A DNA stretch of 64,000 bases from Ostrinia nubilalis (GCF_963855985.1 NC_087119.1:1528001-1592000); one strand, 5' to 3'. Positions 37,231-49,545 are shown, counted from the first letter of the stretch. The notes: a model not told the origin generated them from the letters alone. Translations and numbers: made by a program.

Positions 37231-38265
37231 ACACCGCACTATAAAAGAAAACTATTTTTTACAAAGTTTATTTTTCAGTAAAAATAAAAGGAAGCAGATT
37301 TAAGGAAATAAGTATTTTAATGCTAAGGTTGATTTGTTTTTTTTTTTTTTTTCATTATATTGTTGGCAGCTATTTGAAATACAAACTGGAATACGAGACG
37401 ACTTTAAGGAAAATTTTCTTTTTAACTTTTGGTACTTATGTAAGAAAACAAGATTAATATTTGTATTAATTGAAAATCATTTTTACGAAACAAACAACCT
37501 TATTTTTTCTTGGGAATCCGAAGAAAAAATAAGAAAAGATCTTAAATATTAATCTTCTTATTTATTATTTTTTATTGGAATCCTTAACGAGCTAAAGAGA
37601 TAATCTTATAATAACAAAGAAAAACAAATAATAGGATTATTCGGCTCCCAAATAATATTAAGTTAGGTACTAAACTGTATAGTTTAAAACTGTTGTTCTA
37701 TGTGCTTTAATCTACAAATGCTGTAGTTTCCTGTTGAATAACATTTCGTTGCTCAGTTTTAACATAATTAAGGTATTGTTTGGCCCGTATCACCGCCGAC
37801 GACCACAATTATTTATTATTTAAATGTGGTATTGTAGTTAGTAACGTCGGCCAGTACGCTGGCGTCAAGCATAGTTGGCTTTAGTTTTTGTCTTCACTTG
37901 CATGGTCATTCGAAAGGTTATTTTCGGCCAAGAAAACATATTTTCCACGGCGTGTTTTTTGTCGCTAATGGCTCAATATAGAATGTTTACCTATATTGCT
38001 CAGCGACAGAGGCCCTGTAATGGGGGCGCCAACTGCGCCACTAATACAACCGGGCCTTTGTGCATTGATTGTACAATTTTGTTTTAATTTAGCACACTGG
38101 CGCGAATCGCCTTGAACGGATCTAACGGATTCGATTCTCAGTCAGGTCTATATAGAAAACGTTAAATCCCGCATGCGGGTAGACGAACTGTGGCCTGATA
38201 CCATGTATTACAAGATTTTGTTTACAACATTGAAACTGAAAATTAATTGAATTAAAAATAACAGT

Positions 38266-38300
38266 TTGAGCGTGCTTGATTAGAAGATAAGCACGCTCAA
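38266..38300. repeat. Perfect 12-bp hairpin
   Basis: TTGAGCGTGCTT and AAGCACGCTCAA are separated by 11 bases. No rho-independent terminator role is expected in this genome; it may be a Helitron or MITE remnant. Confidence 0.5.
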
Positions 38301-38620
38301 GCCAAAAATTACAATATACTATTTGATACCACCAATCAATTGACGTACTTTTTAAAACTGTCAAAACGAGACTGCCATAGAATTTGTATGGCAATACAAG
38401 CCTGTGTGTAATTCTACGTGAAGAAGTATACTAATGTTTAGTAAAGCGGTGAAAAAAGAAATAATCATCATTTTATGAGCTATGCAGGCAATCATACGAA
38501 ATGTTGAACTAACAATAATTTAGATTAGCATACTGATGGTACCTACTGGCGTTATTACTTATATGCTTTGAATGTTTAGTTATTATGATTAGAACATGTC
38601 ATTAAGAATAGTTAATAAGG

Positions 38621-38833
38621 CTAAATAATAACATTAATTTTTATCAACTTGTTTAGCGGGATAGGGCATAAGCCAACTTTGGACGACGTCAAAATGAAAC
38701 ACTTATGTGAAGACAGTAAGATATTAACGTGACTTTGGCGGAATTCATTGAGGACGTCTCCTGGGCCGTAATATCCCAGAATTCCTAGACCTGCCATAAA
38801 CAAAATAAGAAGAAGACAGCAGAATAGAATCAT
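38621..38833 (-). CDS. Signal-peptide-like ORF or terminal exon
   Basis: The ORF opens with MILFCCLLLILFMAGLGILG, a typical secretory leader, then YYGPGDVLNEFRQSHVNILL, and ends with TAG after 70 codons. The codons around GPGDVLNEFRQSH show coding-type bias. Alternatively the T-rich leader DNA is a splice acceptor (TTTATGGCAG at 38775) and the coding part starts inside, needing one base from a prior exon. No family recognised. Position downstream of gene B on the same strand is noted but no link was shown. Confidence 0.33.
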   Translation of the reverse strand: MILFCCLLLILFMAGLGILGYYGPGDVLNEFRQSHVNILLSSHKCFILTSSKVGLCPIPLNKLIKINVII

Positions 38834-38971
38834 GCGTATTTGTCGTAAATGTTTTTACTACAAAAATCGTAAATGCAGACGCTCACATTGAATTTGGAAA
38901 GGAAACGATTTAGATGTAGCTGCAAATCCGATTTCTGAGGCGTCACATCCAATATCCCTTTTCAGCACTCG

Positions 38972-39158
38972 TTAGGCCCGGTTTCCACCAACGCAGAGCG
39001 GTGCGGAGCGCAGCTGTGCGGTGCGGTGCGATGCGGAGATGTGCGGAGCAGTACGGTGTTTCATAGATAGCAATAGACTGACAGCTACGCACGCGCTTTG
39101 GTGGAAAAAGCCTGCCAGCTTCGCCGCACCGCTCCGCGTTGGTGGAAACCGGGCCTAA
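38972..39158. mobile_element. MITE with 35-bp terminal inverted repeats
   Basis: TTAGGCCCGGTTTCCACCAA and TTGGTGGAAACCGGGCCTAA bound 187 bp. The body repeats GCGGTGCGG and GTGCGGAGC. If the TTA belongs to the target, this is a 3-bp duplication. Confidence 0.8.
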
Positions 39159-39715
39159 TGCGTCACCGTATGTTCAATTGTAAGGAACACGCGCTGTGCG
39201 CCTCCAAAACTAGTTTATTTATAAATAGCAGCGATTATTATCATTGTTGACATTTAGTTCGTATTCATTTGATTGTATTGTCATAATACACACGTTGATT
39301 AAGACAGGTTTTGCATGATGCAAACAACAAAAACTGATATGCAAAAAAACATTCACGGTTTTAAAACACAAATATTTAAGCACTAATTTGTTATTATTTA
39401 TGCACTTACAAGCGGCAAGAGGTTTTGAACTTTCTCGTTTCATATGAAACTCTTTTCCGACTGTTTCGAGTTCGAGCACGGGAACCAGCACTCGAAAAAG
39501 TTTGGCACATCATGACATCAATGACTTTGTCCGGCTTTTACTTCGAAAAAAAGAACTCAGTCTGCGTTAAACGAGAGCTGCGCGTGGGATTTGTAATTCA
39601 TTTTGATACTAAAATGTCCTGACTTTTTAAAAACTGTTCGTCAGTAGGTACTTCCAAATTTCTGACGGTTAGTCTGTAGTAGTTATCGATCAAATTGTTT
39701 TTTTATTTTGTGCAG

Positions 39716-39745
39716 CACGGACTGATGACACGGTGTCCGGTGGCG
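39716..39745 (+). CDS. Candidate 30-base microexon
   Basis: A long pyrimidine tract and TTTTGTGCAG precede 30 bases (HGLMTRCPVA in phase 0), which end at a consensus donor GCG|GTGAGT. Both splice sites are strong. No partner exon was identified on the plus strand, so it may be an isolated decoy. Confidence 0.25.
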
Positions 39746-40187
39746 GTGAGTGTAGAGTGATTATTTTGTGCTACCTTTTGAGCGTCACATGTCACTTCTG
39801 TGGACCAATTTTCAAGCCTCGGTTACTTTGTTTTTGCACGTCAGTAAACACGGTTGTGTATACATAAAAGTAACATTATGTAAAAGCGAGAAGAAAAAGC
39901 ATTAATAATTGTAATACACTGTGTGACACAGATTAAGAGTATGTCAAGAATTACGAATTACGTGCTTCATTATGTTTCTACATTTACTAAATTATAACAC
40001 ATCTCACTCGTTGTCATTATGCCGTGAACGTGCGGTAGATTCGTTATGTGTTGTATCTCGCTTTTGCGTAACAAAAATGCAACAAGACATACAGCAATAT
40101 TTAAAAACCTGATATCGTTTCCGCCTCTGTGGTCGGTAGGGTTTGTCTATGACCCAGAGGTTTCGATGTCTCAAAAATCAAGTTATG

Positions 40188-40445
40188 AAAGAAAGAAAGA
40201 AACATTTATTGCCATGGACATCGCAAAAGACAAAAGATGTAAATAAAAAAAGCAAATAAGACAGAGGTGACATAAACATACAATGGAAGAGAAAGTAAAC
40301 TGAGCAGTGCCACCCTGTCGCACAGCGATGCCCATCGCAATGGGACCCCACTCAGCTTATGCCGTGGCCCCCGGTGAGGAAGGCCCCGACACTGGTTTTC
40401 AGTGTACCCCATGCCGAGTGGGAGTCACGGACACTAACCTATACT
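40188..40445 (-). repeat. Retroposon with GAAA tail
   Basis: A (GAAA)n run at 40188-40202 marks the 3' end of a minus-strand retroposon. Its body contains a GC-rich segment (CACAGCGATGCCCATCGC, CACTCAGCTTATGCCGTGG). Lepidopteran SINEs and LINEs with GAAA tails are known. Boundaries are approximate. Confidence 0.45.
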
Positions 40446-40667
40446 GCATAAAATATACATACATAAATAATAATAATAGTGCGCGTATACATTGTAAGTG
40501 TAAGTACAGTATAGTATTATAAAGAAGTTAAATTGTAGCTTTACACCAAAAAATATCAAAATTGGTTCAACAGTTTAAGCGTGAAACCCTAATAGCACCT
40601 TCCCCATTTATAGACTTTTGGTACCATAGCCGACCAAAACTAGGAAAAGTTCGTTTACCAAATTGAC

Positions 40668-42614
40668 TCAAATGCGTATCGGACAACTACAAACCACAGC
40701 TGAGTTATATTGCAAAATAGTCTTTACTACAGCGACATAAGATGCCACGGTGACGAGCTTGATATGCCGCCTGTACATTATGTCATAGATTTCGTTGCGC
40801 GTGAGCAGCACGCGCCCTGACGCTGTTTGCACTATGATTAGCTGTTGTTTGACACCCGGAACCATGATGTAGTTCAGGACTGTTACAAAATCTGGCAAAC
40901 AAGAGTTAAGACATGGAGCTAGTTTAACAAACATGTCGTAACAGCCACTAAATTATTTATTTAATATTTAATTTATTTAATCAAAGAAATTACATAATTA
41001 ATATTGATTGGAAACCTATTTCAAGTTTATTACGAAAAAAAACACGACGATTTTTCGGACATTCCAACAAATAAGTTTTTTTATCAATTATTTTTATTTA
41101 ACCAAATAAGTAAGTTAATTATTATATCAGTATTAATCATGATTATGTACGCCTAATTATTTTTATTATTTTCCAAGTTTTTAGGTTTGTTTCGTAAACT
41201 GAACAATCAACGGCAATTTGTATTTAGCCGCTTCAGTGCTTCTAACGGTTAATTATCAAGCGCTAACAACAAAATAGTATCGAATCATCAAACCAAAAAT
41301 AGTATTTCATTTATAACAATAAAGGAATTTTACTTCTTATAATAAATCCCTACTAATATTATAAATATGAAAGTAACTCTGTCTATTCTGTCCATCTTTC
41401 ACGCTTTTGGCTTTCACGCCTAAACCACTGAACCAATTTTGATTAAATCTGCCATAGAGATACTCTGAGTCCCGGGAAAGGACATAGGATAGTATCGCGC
41501 GCGATAGTTTTTCCGTGACAGACAAAATTCCACTCGGGCGAATCCGCAGGCAAAAGTAAATTTTCTTATAAAAATCTTAATAATAAATGTTAAAGAAATT
41601 GACGGGGTTTTTTATAGTAAAATACCCGTATTCGTAGCAAAATGTGTTTTAAATGAACACGTCCATAATATTGTTCACTTATGACGTCATAATTTTTGGT
41701 CATGCATGTAGTAAACCTTTTTTAACTGATGATGAACAAACTAACGAACGAAATGACGTCAAAGTAAACTTGGGGGCCCAAGAAAAGTGACCATTACTAA
41801 AAATCGCCAGAGCGAAGGCCTTTCAAATTTACAAATGTCACGCTTTGCCCCTTGTCTAGGGAGGAAGTATTGTCTGATGATAAACGAATGAATGAATGAA
41901 TGATGTTGTTGTGGACGGATGACCTCATAAAAGAAACAGGAAGGCGCTGGATGCAGGCCGCTGTCAACCGGCCCATCTGGAAATCACTGGGGGACCTATG
42001 TTCAGCACGGGACTATTCTCGCCTCTCGTTCCCACCGCTGCAACTCCTGTGTAGCCAGGACCTACAGCTTGACCGCCAATAACCCAACCAGTGAAGGTCA
42101 AGTTTGTCCCCGGGGAAAGTTCAACAGCGTCTTGTGTATGCCGCGTATATGTATAGCGGGGGAGGCGGGGTGACACATCACAGGATGGTATAGTGCGAGG
42201 ATTTTGGGCAACGGATTCGAAGATGATAGTTGTACGTTACTAGCAAAATGTTTGGGTTACTGTGAAAATAATCGCGTCTGATTTATGTACTTTTCCTAAA
42301 TTAAGTTAAGTTAAATTGTTTATAAGTACTTAAATGTTATTCTGAACTTTGTTACGTCTTGTTTGAATAGTGTAATTGGCACTACCGTTCTATTCATGAA
42401 TAAATAAAATAAAATAAAAAATAAAATAGTAAAAACTTCTGAGCTGATGCTAATCGCCGGGCCCCCTGAAAAATAACCCTAGATACGCCAATGGTTATGT
42501 GGCTGCTGATGATGATGATTCATGATGACTTACCCGGAGGCTGGGGCGCTGGCGCCGGTGTGTCTGGGGCCACCGTAGTGCCCGGGGTGCTTTTCCCCCA
42601 AGACACGGCGCACT
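40668..42614 (-). CDS. Gene B, last two coding exons, unknown protein
   Basis: Exon 42534-42614 (acceptor CTCTTGTCACCAG, donor CCGG|GTAAGT) reads CAVSWGKSTPGTTVAPDTPA then PAPQPP, a Thr/Pro/Ala-rich linker with one cysteine. It leaves one base, which joins the exon at 40668-40891 (acceptor CTTGTTTGCCAG) in phase to give DFVTVLNYIMVPGVKQQLII, then VQTASGRVLLTRNEIYDIMY, RRHIKLVTVASYVAVVKTIL and a TGA at 40668. The last exon has strong coding-type codon bias. The earlier exon begins inside a codon, so more exons lie upstream, probably between 42.7 and 46.4 kb, where I could not find them. Linker plus a compact hydrophobic domain suggests a secreted or membrane protein, but no family was recognised. 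The intron holds a Lep1 Helitron and an RTE tail. Confidence 0.55.
41347..41559 (+). mobile_element. Diverged Lep1-type Helitron
   Basis: It opens TCCCTACTAATATTATAAA and passes through CACTGAACCAATTTTGAT; it ends near CGGGCGAATCCGCAGGC with a decayed CTAG. It lies within the gene B intron. Confidence 0.6.
41893..42125 (+). mobile_element. RTE-like LINE tail fused to a dispersed repeat
   Basis: The plus strand carries WTDDLIKETGRRWMQAAVNR and then LGDL, the RTE C-terminus. It stops short of the usual end and continues as the repeat also found at 19461-19530. The join may be a chimeric insertion. Confidence 0.55.
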
Positions 42615-42654
42615 CTGGTGACAAGAGAAACAGAACATTAAAATCCGAATCCGT

Positions 42655-42770
42655 TCGTTTCAGCCGAATGGCGTCCACTGCTGTACAAAGGCCACCCCCA
42701 AGAATTTCCACAAAGACCGGTCCTGCGCCGCCCGCATTCAGGCACCTCCCGCGTCCTTCATATGATCATC
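42655..42770 (-). mobile_element. RTE-like LINE 3' end
   Basis: Minus strand, GTGGACGCC ATTCGGCTG and related words match the other tails, ending in a short CGTTTC-type repeat. It lies just upstream of gene B's 42.6-kb exon. Confidence 0.65.
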
Positions 42771-42806
42771 TCAAACATTTAAAATTATAATATAGGTGTT
42801 ACAGTA

Positions 42807-43413
42807 CTCATAGTCGGTCAAAATCACTTTTGACTGCAAAAACCAATCAATAGTGTCCAGGCATTAAGCTCGCCTTTTTGTACGGGACATTCTTATGTGT
42901 GTGCAATAAAGTCTTTAAATAACATAAATAAATAGTGGTTTTGACCGATGCGTTTGGTCAATATCACTTTTGACTCAATTTTCCAGTCAAGTGGTTTTAA
43001 CCAAGGTCATTAGTCAAAACTACTTTTGACTGCAATCAATCAGTCAAAAGTGGTTTCGCCTGATTTAAAATTTTACCAATCAGCCAAAATTCATACAGTG
43101 TTATGATTAGTGAAAATTAATTGGAAATCATCAAAAATGTATTATAAAACCATTATAGTGTAACGTTTATGTGTGGTTTATGTGATTTGTGCACACAAAT
43201 TGATCACACCTACTATAGGTATTACAGTAATGTTGCTTTTTACTTTTTCTAATTATTTTTAAGAAATCTAGGTATTCATCAGATAACAGATAGGCAAATT
43301 ATTAGTTTTGATCGTTTTTTGCGGTCAAAAGTGGTTTTGACGAACGCCCTTGCCTTGGTCAAAACCATTTTTGCTGCAAAAATAAGTAAAAAGTGGTTTT
43401 GACCGATTATGAG
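42807..43413. mobile_element. 607-bp element with GTCAAAA subterminal repeats
   Basis: CTCATAGTCGGTCAAAATCA faces TGGTTTTGACCGATTATGAG. The motif CACTTTTGACTG or its complement recurs at least seven times inside, near both ends and the middle. A retroposon tail (42856-42934, GGCATTAAGCTCGCC to AAATAAATA) is nested in it. Confidence 0.65.
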
Positions 43414-43439
43414 TTTTGACTGCAACATAGGTAGGCACT

Positions 43440-43570
43440 TCTATGTATTTGGACGATCTGGTGAAAGTTACTGGAAGCACTTGGATGCGGGCAGCGTAGA
43501 AACAGTCGTTATGGAAATCTTTGGAGGAGACCATGTCCATTTGGCTGAAACAAACGAACGAACTTCTATT
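43440..43570 (+). mobile_element. RTE-like LINE 3' end
   Basis: Plus strand, GACGATCTGGTGAAAGTTAC onward, ending in GGCTGAAACAAACGAACGAA, a short tetramer-like tail. Internal stops. Confidence 0.65.
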
Positions 43571-43599
43571 TCGCATAATAATCCAATCGACGGGAATCG

Positions 43600-46400
43600 A
43601 AGTAGCAACCCTTCGAATCCGATGGATAATGACATGTTTAGACCCTGAGTTAGGTTTGGGAATGAGGTACGAGTATGTTTAAAAATCAAGCTGCCTTTAG
43701 CCTAAAAAATATCATAGTCAATAACAACAAAATATGGTCAGAATAGAACAGTCAACCATTGCATTACTTGTCATTATTTTTATTCATAGCTAAGATTACT
43801 ATTTTTTGTATGACACCATTCATACTCGCTAATATAGATTTGTTTATGGAATTTCACTATTTTTATCCCAGTAAGTATATCATGATTACCTTTACTGATT
43901 AAAATAGTTTTCAGTTTATTTAAATATTAACCTATATTATTTCAAATAAGGTCCATAATTGTCTGAACTAGTATCCTGACTCTCCCATTAGCCGACCACA
44001 ACAATCTCTTAGCAACCAGCACCACAACTGCTTAAGTACGATATCATACTAATGTACAAATTTTTATTCATAGTAATTTACTCCTGCATCAATAAGCAAT
44101 TAGATGCCAAATTAATTTGCAATATTAGTAATTTATTACAACATTTGAATAATCATTCAGTTCACCGAAGCAATTAACTATTTCCAAGAATCTCATACCA
44201 TTATTGTTATTTCTCTACTATCACAATTTAATATTGTTATGAATAACACGGCTGCAATATTACCAGCACTATTCGATGCTGATTTACTTTATATTAGATC
44301 TGACTGATGTTTAAATCTCTTTTTTTACCATCAGCTACTTTGATCTCATGTTTATTTATACAAAACACTTGTAAGGTCCAAAGAGCAAGCTAAAAATTAT
44401 AAAATGTCAATATTAAGTTACACAAATAAAATACAAGGAGATTATTAATTAAAAACAAAAATAACTGAACAATAAAATAATAAATGCATTAGGTTTTCAT
44501 CAAAGATCTTTAGCATACAGTACCATTTGGGAAATTTCAAGGTTTATCGTTGTTAAAAATATGGACATTATTTGCAACACATTTATACTATTTCCATACA
44601 ATATGATAACAAAGTAGTAATGCTTAATATTCCATTTTCCTCATCCTATCTCAAGTTATTGGGTTGGTTTGATAATTATACTTATTTTAACTTGTTTGGG
44701 ATGGAGAAACCTATTTTTCTATTTTAGCAGAAACAAAAATACTTACTCACAAATATTTTGTAAGATATTATCATTACTTCACATTATCACTCAATTTTGA
44801 CCACCAAACAGGCACTTTAGTATCAAAGTTAGAACAAACAAGTGAAAAAAATTGTCTAATGTAATGCAATCCAAATGCGCATTACATAATAGGAGTGTTT
44901 AACAACATAATATTATTAAAACAATCATTGTGATGCAATATCATTTCACAATGTTATCAAGAAACATATGGTAATTAGAATAATTAGATTTGCACACTCA
45001 TATTCCAGTGAAATGTTGAAACATTAAGTTTTGAGTAACTCTTAAGGTGATTCATCGACCGACAAAGACCATATATGGTCAAAACTTCATAACATTAAAT
45101 CATTATTTTATTTTTGGTACATAAATAAATATTATACTGGCAACAACGAAAAAGCCAATATTAGTAGGTATATTGTCAACCTTAGTGGCAGCTACAAAAA
45201 CTACATACAATAAACTTTGCATGCTTTACTGTAACAAGTACCTGTTGGTGATGTTCAATGGTTTCTAAATTCTCTTTCAATATGCACAGTTTGTAACTTT
45301 TTCCAATGTTTACCTTGATTATTTTGTTGGATTCTCCAAATTAATTATCTTATTTCCATGATACTACAATGCTAGAAATGTGCTGAAAAATATTTATGTA
45401 TCAAGGCAATAAATATCTTGTTGCTAGAGCAATTGGCTTCTCCATAACTGTAAAAATCAATTGGTTGTAGATTATTGAAGTTATACATATAAAGTAAATC
45501 TATTGGGCATTGCAATATTTAGTTACAAATAGTTATTACAAATTAATCAGTTGGTTGCTGGTGAGCTATTTACTGTTCTGGATGATGATGGAGATGGCTT
45601 TCAGATGTTTGTAACGGGATCCTTGTGGTTCTATTAAATTGATTGAATGATAACAATTTTATTCAGACTTTTGATTACTTAAATGCTATCAGTCCTTATC
45701 ATAAATGGCTATTTACCTAAAAGACAATCAATCCTGGCTCTTCATTCAACTGCAACAATCCAAGCTTGTGTTACACAATTTGAAAGTTTTTTATGCAATT
45801 CACAAACACTTCCATCAAGTTTAGGTTAGATTTTTGATTTTCTAACTGTGAACCACTGGCAATAGCACTTCACACTGCACACTGTATCCTATTACTATTG
45901 TTGATTACTACAGCACAAAGTGTTTGCTCACTTAACTAGAAAACAAAAGTGCATTGTATTCACAAGTACAGTTATAACTGGCGCCTTGCTCCACCTATCG
46001 GACGCAGTCCTGCTCTTCAAGCTTTTAGAGATAAATGAAACGATCACCTTGCTACCAAGACATAATAAAACTAGCTACGTTTCCCTATCACCATTCAGCA
46101 ATTGCTGCAAATGTTGGATGGAATTCAACGATCGGCAGCACCACAAATCAGCGCGAAACATCGTCGAGTCATAATCGCTGGCTGATATGTGACACATATT
46201 ATCAAATTTATAGAGAAACATCCATCATTTCTGTCACAAAAATAATTAAACGTGTTATAAATAGCTACAGTGAAGTCAGCTTCTGATAGATATCGTCCGA
46301 GAGCGAGCATCGAGCAGCAAGATGCAGAAATATCGGAGTATTTACGTCACAAAGAAGCGACTTCTGGCCCCGAATACTCTCTCTAGCACAACGACAAATC
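43600..46400. other. Repeat-poor AT-rich stretch
   Basis: Unusual in this window for having no recognisable transposon over about 2.5 kb, which suggests constraint, for example a 3' UTR or a regulatory intron. At 45560-45640 short frames are open on both strands (minus could be a terminal exon reading PQGSRYKHLKAISIII; plus reads AGELFTVLDDDGDGFQ, which resembles part of an SH3 domain). Neither could be confirmed. Confidence 0.3.
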
Positions 46401-46412
46401 GAGAATACATAC

Positions 46413-46790
46413 CTTGGGTTGGACCGTGACACAAAAATCTTGTTGCTTGTTCGCCAAACACTCGTTCACACTAATAAATAAACTTCATATAAACATGTAT
46501 CTTGCACACGGTGTCTAAAATCGATATTCTAAAAACGATCAAAATAAAATATTTCGTGGCACGGTGTCACTGAACCCAGCGCTTGCGGATTTTTAGCTCT
46601 TGCTCCACTAACCACGGCCGATCGTCACAAATAGATAATGCCTTTGTTAGATGAATTACGAAAGGGAAATAACGGGATATTTCATGAGCGACCCGACATA
46701 AATTGCACAAAGAAAGATGTCAGACACAGCCACAGATACTAAACTCAGCTGCGCTCAGTGTTGCCAGTTACCAGGTTGTATGGTAACATG
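46413..46790 (-). promoter_or_regulatory. Candidate promoter and 5' UTR exon
   Basis: The minus strand has a CpG-containing stretch running into a consensus donor CCCAAG|GTATGT at 46413. It contains no extended ORF, so it would be a non-coding first exon. It lies upstream of gene B on the same strand and is a plausible start for it, with a repeat-poor first intron. This is inference. Confidence 0.3.
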
Positions 46791-46799
46791 AAAAAAAAA

Positions 46800-47740
46800 T
46801 CTTTTTTTTTAAATTAAAACTTTCAACTTGCTTTTTTACCCGACTGCGCCAGAAGGAGGGTTATGTTTTTTATACCAAACCTTTATTAGGTACGTACTAT
46901 TTAAATATTTATTTTTGTTTTAATATGATCAAGATTGATCCTGCTGATGATGAATTATTTTTTTCATAGTAGATCGCCAATCGCCATATCGCACATCCTA
47001 AAACCCTCTTCAGTCCATGATATTGATAATAAAAATCGTATACTCAATTTTTAAAATAAACCATGAACTGTTTTTTGTAGTAATATCTTTATTTAATCAA
47101 AAATTCAAAATACAGGCTTTGGTAGTAGTGCAGGCGAGGTCTTTTAATGTTTTTTAAGTAGGTACTTACTTATATACTTACAGTTACCTACGGCACAGAA
47201 TAAGTAATAGTCCTACGGTCAATGTACCTACTCAAATTCTCAATCATAACAGATGGAATCATTTGAACACTTTTATATATTTAATTTTAAATAATATTAA
47301 GCACAAATAATTAAGTATGAAACGATATAAGTAAAATAGAAGTCCTACATACTCGATACTTTTCTCAGATACCTACCAAACTTTACATTAGCAAACATTT
47401 CTGAGAACTACGCACGATACTATGAGCTAAGTATGATGACTGTAGCGCGTAAACTTTTGTGAATTTTGTGATGCTGGATTTACACATGGCCACTCGCCAT
47501 GCCAACATCACTCCACGAGTAGTTGCACGAGTCACTCGCGCACGAACATGGAGGACGTGGATATTGGTTGGGTTGTTGGGCGCTAGGGTGAAAGTACCAC
47601 TAATTGTCAGAACCAACATTTAAATATTAACGGAATTTAAGAAAGTATGACCAACCTTAGCTATTAGTTTAGTGTTTTAGAAAGATATCCTTTAAGAAGT
47701 GACAATCAAAATGTGCTGCTATTGGTTGGCACTTGACACA
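46800..47740. other. No gene recognised
   Basis: It contains the dispersed lepidopteran word TTTTTTACCCGACTGCGCCA with AGGAGGGTTATG (46828-46870) and a GC-richer patch at 47470-47590 in which the minus ORF MLVLTISGTFTLAPN lies. That patch looks like a MITE fragment rather than a gene. Confidence 0.3.
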
Positions 47741-47744
47741 TAGG

Positions 47745-47902
47745 ATGACCCACGCTGAACTGTCCCACCAAACTCAATGACAGAGGGGCGCTACCATCGT
47801 TCAACTATATGGCTTCCAACATGGCAAAAATCGGAACCAGCGATCCGGTATTGACGGTGGCGCCCCGCTGTCAATGTCATGGATAGGAGGACAGTTCAGT
47901 AT
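47745..47902. mobile_element. MITE, CTGAACTGTCC family, copy 1
   Basis: CTGAACTGTCC at 47755 and GGACAGTTCAG at 47889 face each other. The copy at 61924-62079 is about 93% identical over the whole unit, including ten bases outside the inverted repeats. Confidence 0.75.
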
Positions 47903-47903
47903 T

Positions 47904-49363
47904 AATGAGGATCATTTCGATTTTTAGCTGTGAATGCAGATTTTATAGGTCTAAGAAATCCTTAATATACAGTCCAAAAATTTTTGTTCTACGACAAAAA
48001 TTGACGAAGTTATGGCCAAATTACTAAAAAAGTTCACTGACCGCCCGGCGCGGGACCGATGACGTCACTATATCCGATCCGAACGCTGCCGGCGTACTGC
48101 GTGGATAGAAAATATTTTTTTCTAGCCAAACTATCACTTTTAGAGAAAAACTTGTAATGACATTTATTCATCAGAATAAAGTAAGCTATCGATAGGTAAT
48201 TTTTTAAAATAGAAATTGTGAAAAATATCGCAAAAAATCCATACGCTCATACGATTCAATGGAACGCGGAGACGCGATTAGGGACTCCGCGGTGGTATAT
48301 TTGGCGATTTATTCAAATAAAGTGTTCATAAGTGTTGTTAGAGTCATATCTTCGTCCAAGTAAAATATAAAAATGTATAAATATTAATTTATTTACTTCT
48401 AACAATAAGTATAGCTGAGGCAGATGCACTCTGCCTAGGCTACAAGACATTGCTATGAAGATCATTTCGATGTACACGCAATACCTACCTGTTATTTAGT
48501 TTTTCCTATCTATTCGCCGTTCCCATGGGCGGGCCAGCTGCTCCCTCCTGGAAATCTATTTAATCTTAGCCTATAAGCTGGGTATGACTCCCCCGTCCCT
48601 CTCCTCTCCCCAGGTCATAAGCTGGGCATGATTTCCCCCTCTGCCAGAAGTCGGGTATGACTTACCCCCCCCCCCCCCCCCAGGCCAGAACCAGAAACTG
48701 GTTATGACTTGACCCCCCCTCCCCCCCGCAGGCCAGATGCTGGGTAAGGCTTGCCCCTCCCCCCAGGCCATAAGCATAAGCTGGGTATGACTCCCCCTAG
48801 GCCAGAAGCTGGGTATGACTTACCCCCCCCCCCCCCAGGCCAGAACCAGAAACTGGTTATGCCTCCCCCCCTACCCCCCAGGCCAGAAACTGGGTATTAG
48901 CACTCATATTATGTATTATTATGTTCAATACAAACAATCATTAAGTTACACTCACCCCAACCGCGTCACCGCATTCCATCGAATCCTATAAAAATTTGGT
49001 TTTTGGACATAGCGATACTTATTTTTCACAATTTTTATTTTTAAAAATTACTGGTCGATAGGTTACTTTATTTTAATGAATAAATGTTATTAAAAGTTTT
49101 TTTCTAAAACTGATAGTTTAGCTGGAAAAAAATATTTTCCATCCCAATAGTACGCCGGCTGCGCTCGATTCGGATATAGTGACGTCACGCGGCCCTGCGT
49201 ACGTTGACTTTTAGCGGCAAAAACGGCCTATGTTTATTACTTAATATCTTCGTAAGTAATTGTCCGATTTGGATAATTCAAAAAGATATATCTTTCTTAT
49301 GTCTTAAAGATTAACATAGATACTAGTTTTATTGAATTTTCTACAACAGTACTGATCCTCATT
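47904..49363. mobile_element. 1.46-kb element with a C-rich minisatellite inside
   Basis: AATGAGGATCA and TGATCCTCATT mark the ends. Both arms (about 300 bp each, 48000-48300 and 48960-49250) are diverged reverse complements, sharing GACGTCACTATATCCGA and AAATATTTTTTTCTAGC-like words. No transposase. It directly abuts the MITE on its left. Confidence 0.6.
48575..48900. repeat. C-rich minisatellite
   Basis: About nine units of roughly 35-40 bases follow the pattern CTGGGTATGACTT, a run of 5 to 17 Cs, then CAGGCCAGAAG. Unit length varies with the C run. It lies at the centre of the 1.46-kb inverted-repeat element. Confidence 0.8.
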
Positions 49364-49415
49364 GGAACTATAGTTATGTATGGGACATTTTTGAAAAAAA
49401 AAAGCAACTTTATCT

Positions 49416-49545
49416 GCCCCCTTAGACAAGTGGCACTTTTTGATCGAATCGAAAATCGATTCTGTCAAAATTCCATACAAAAAAATGTCTTTTCGACCAT
49501 CTTTCGACTGGTTTTCGATTTTAAAGTGCATTTGGTCTATACCCC
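49416..49545. mobile_element. Short MITE, CTAGACAAA family, copy 1
   Basis: The 130-bp unit matches 50220-50347 at about 80%. The ends (CCCCCTTAGACAAGTGGCAC and the complement of GTGCATTTGGTCTATACCCC) are inverted repeats. Chance open frames cross both copies. Confidence 0.7.

Noticed and set aside
45570..45640. SH3-domain exon on the plus strand
   Set aside because: AGELFTVLDDDGDGF is suggestive, but the rest of an SH3 domain is absent and the antisense frames are also open.
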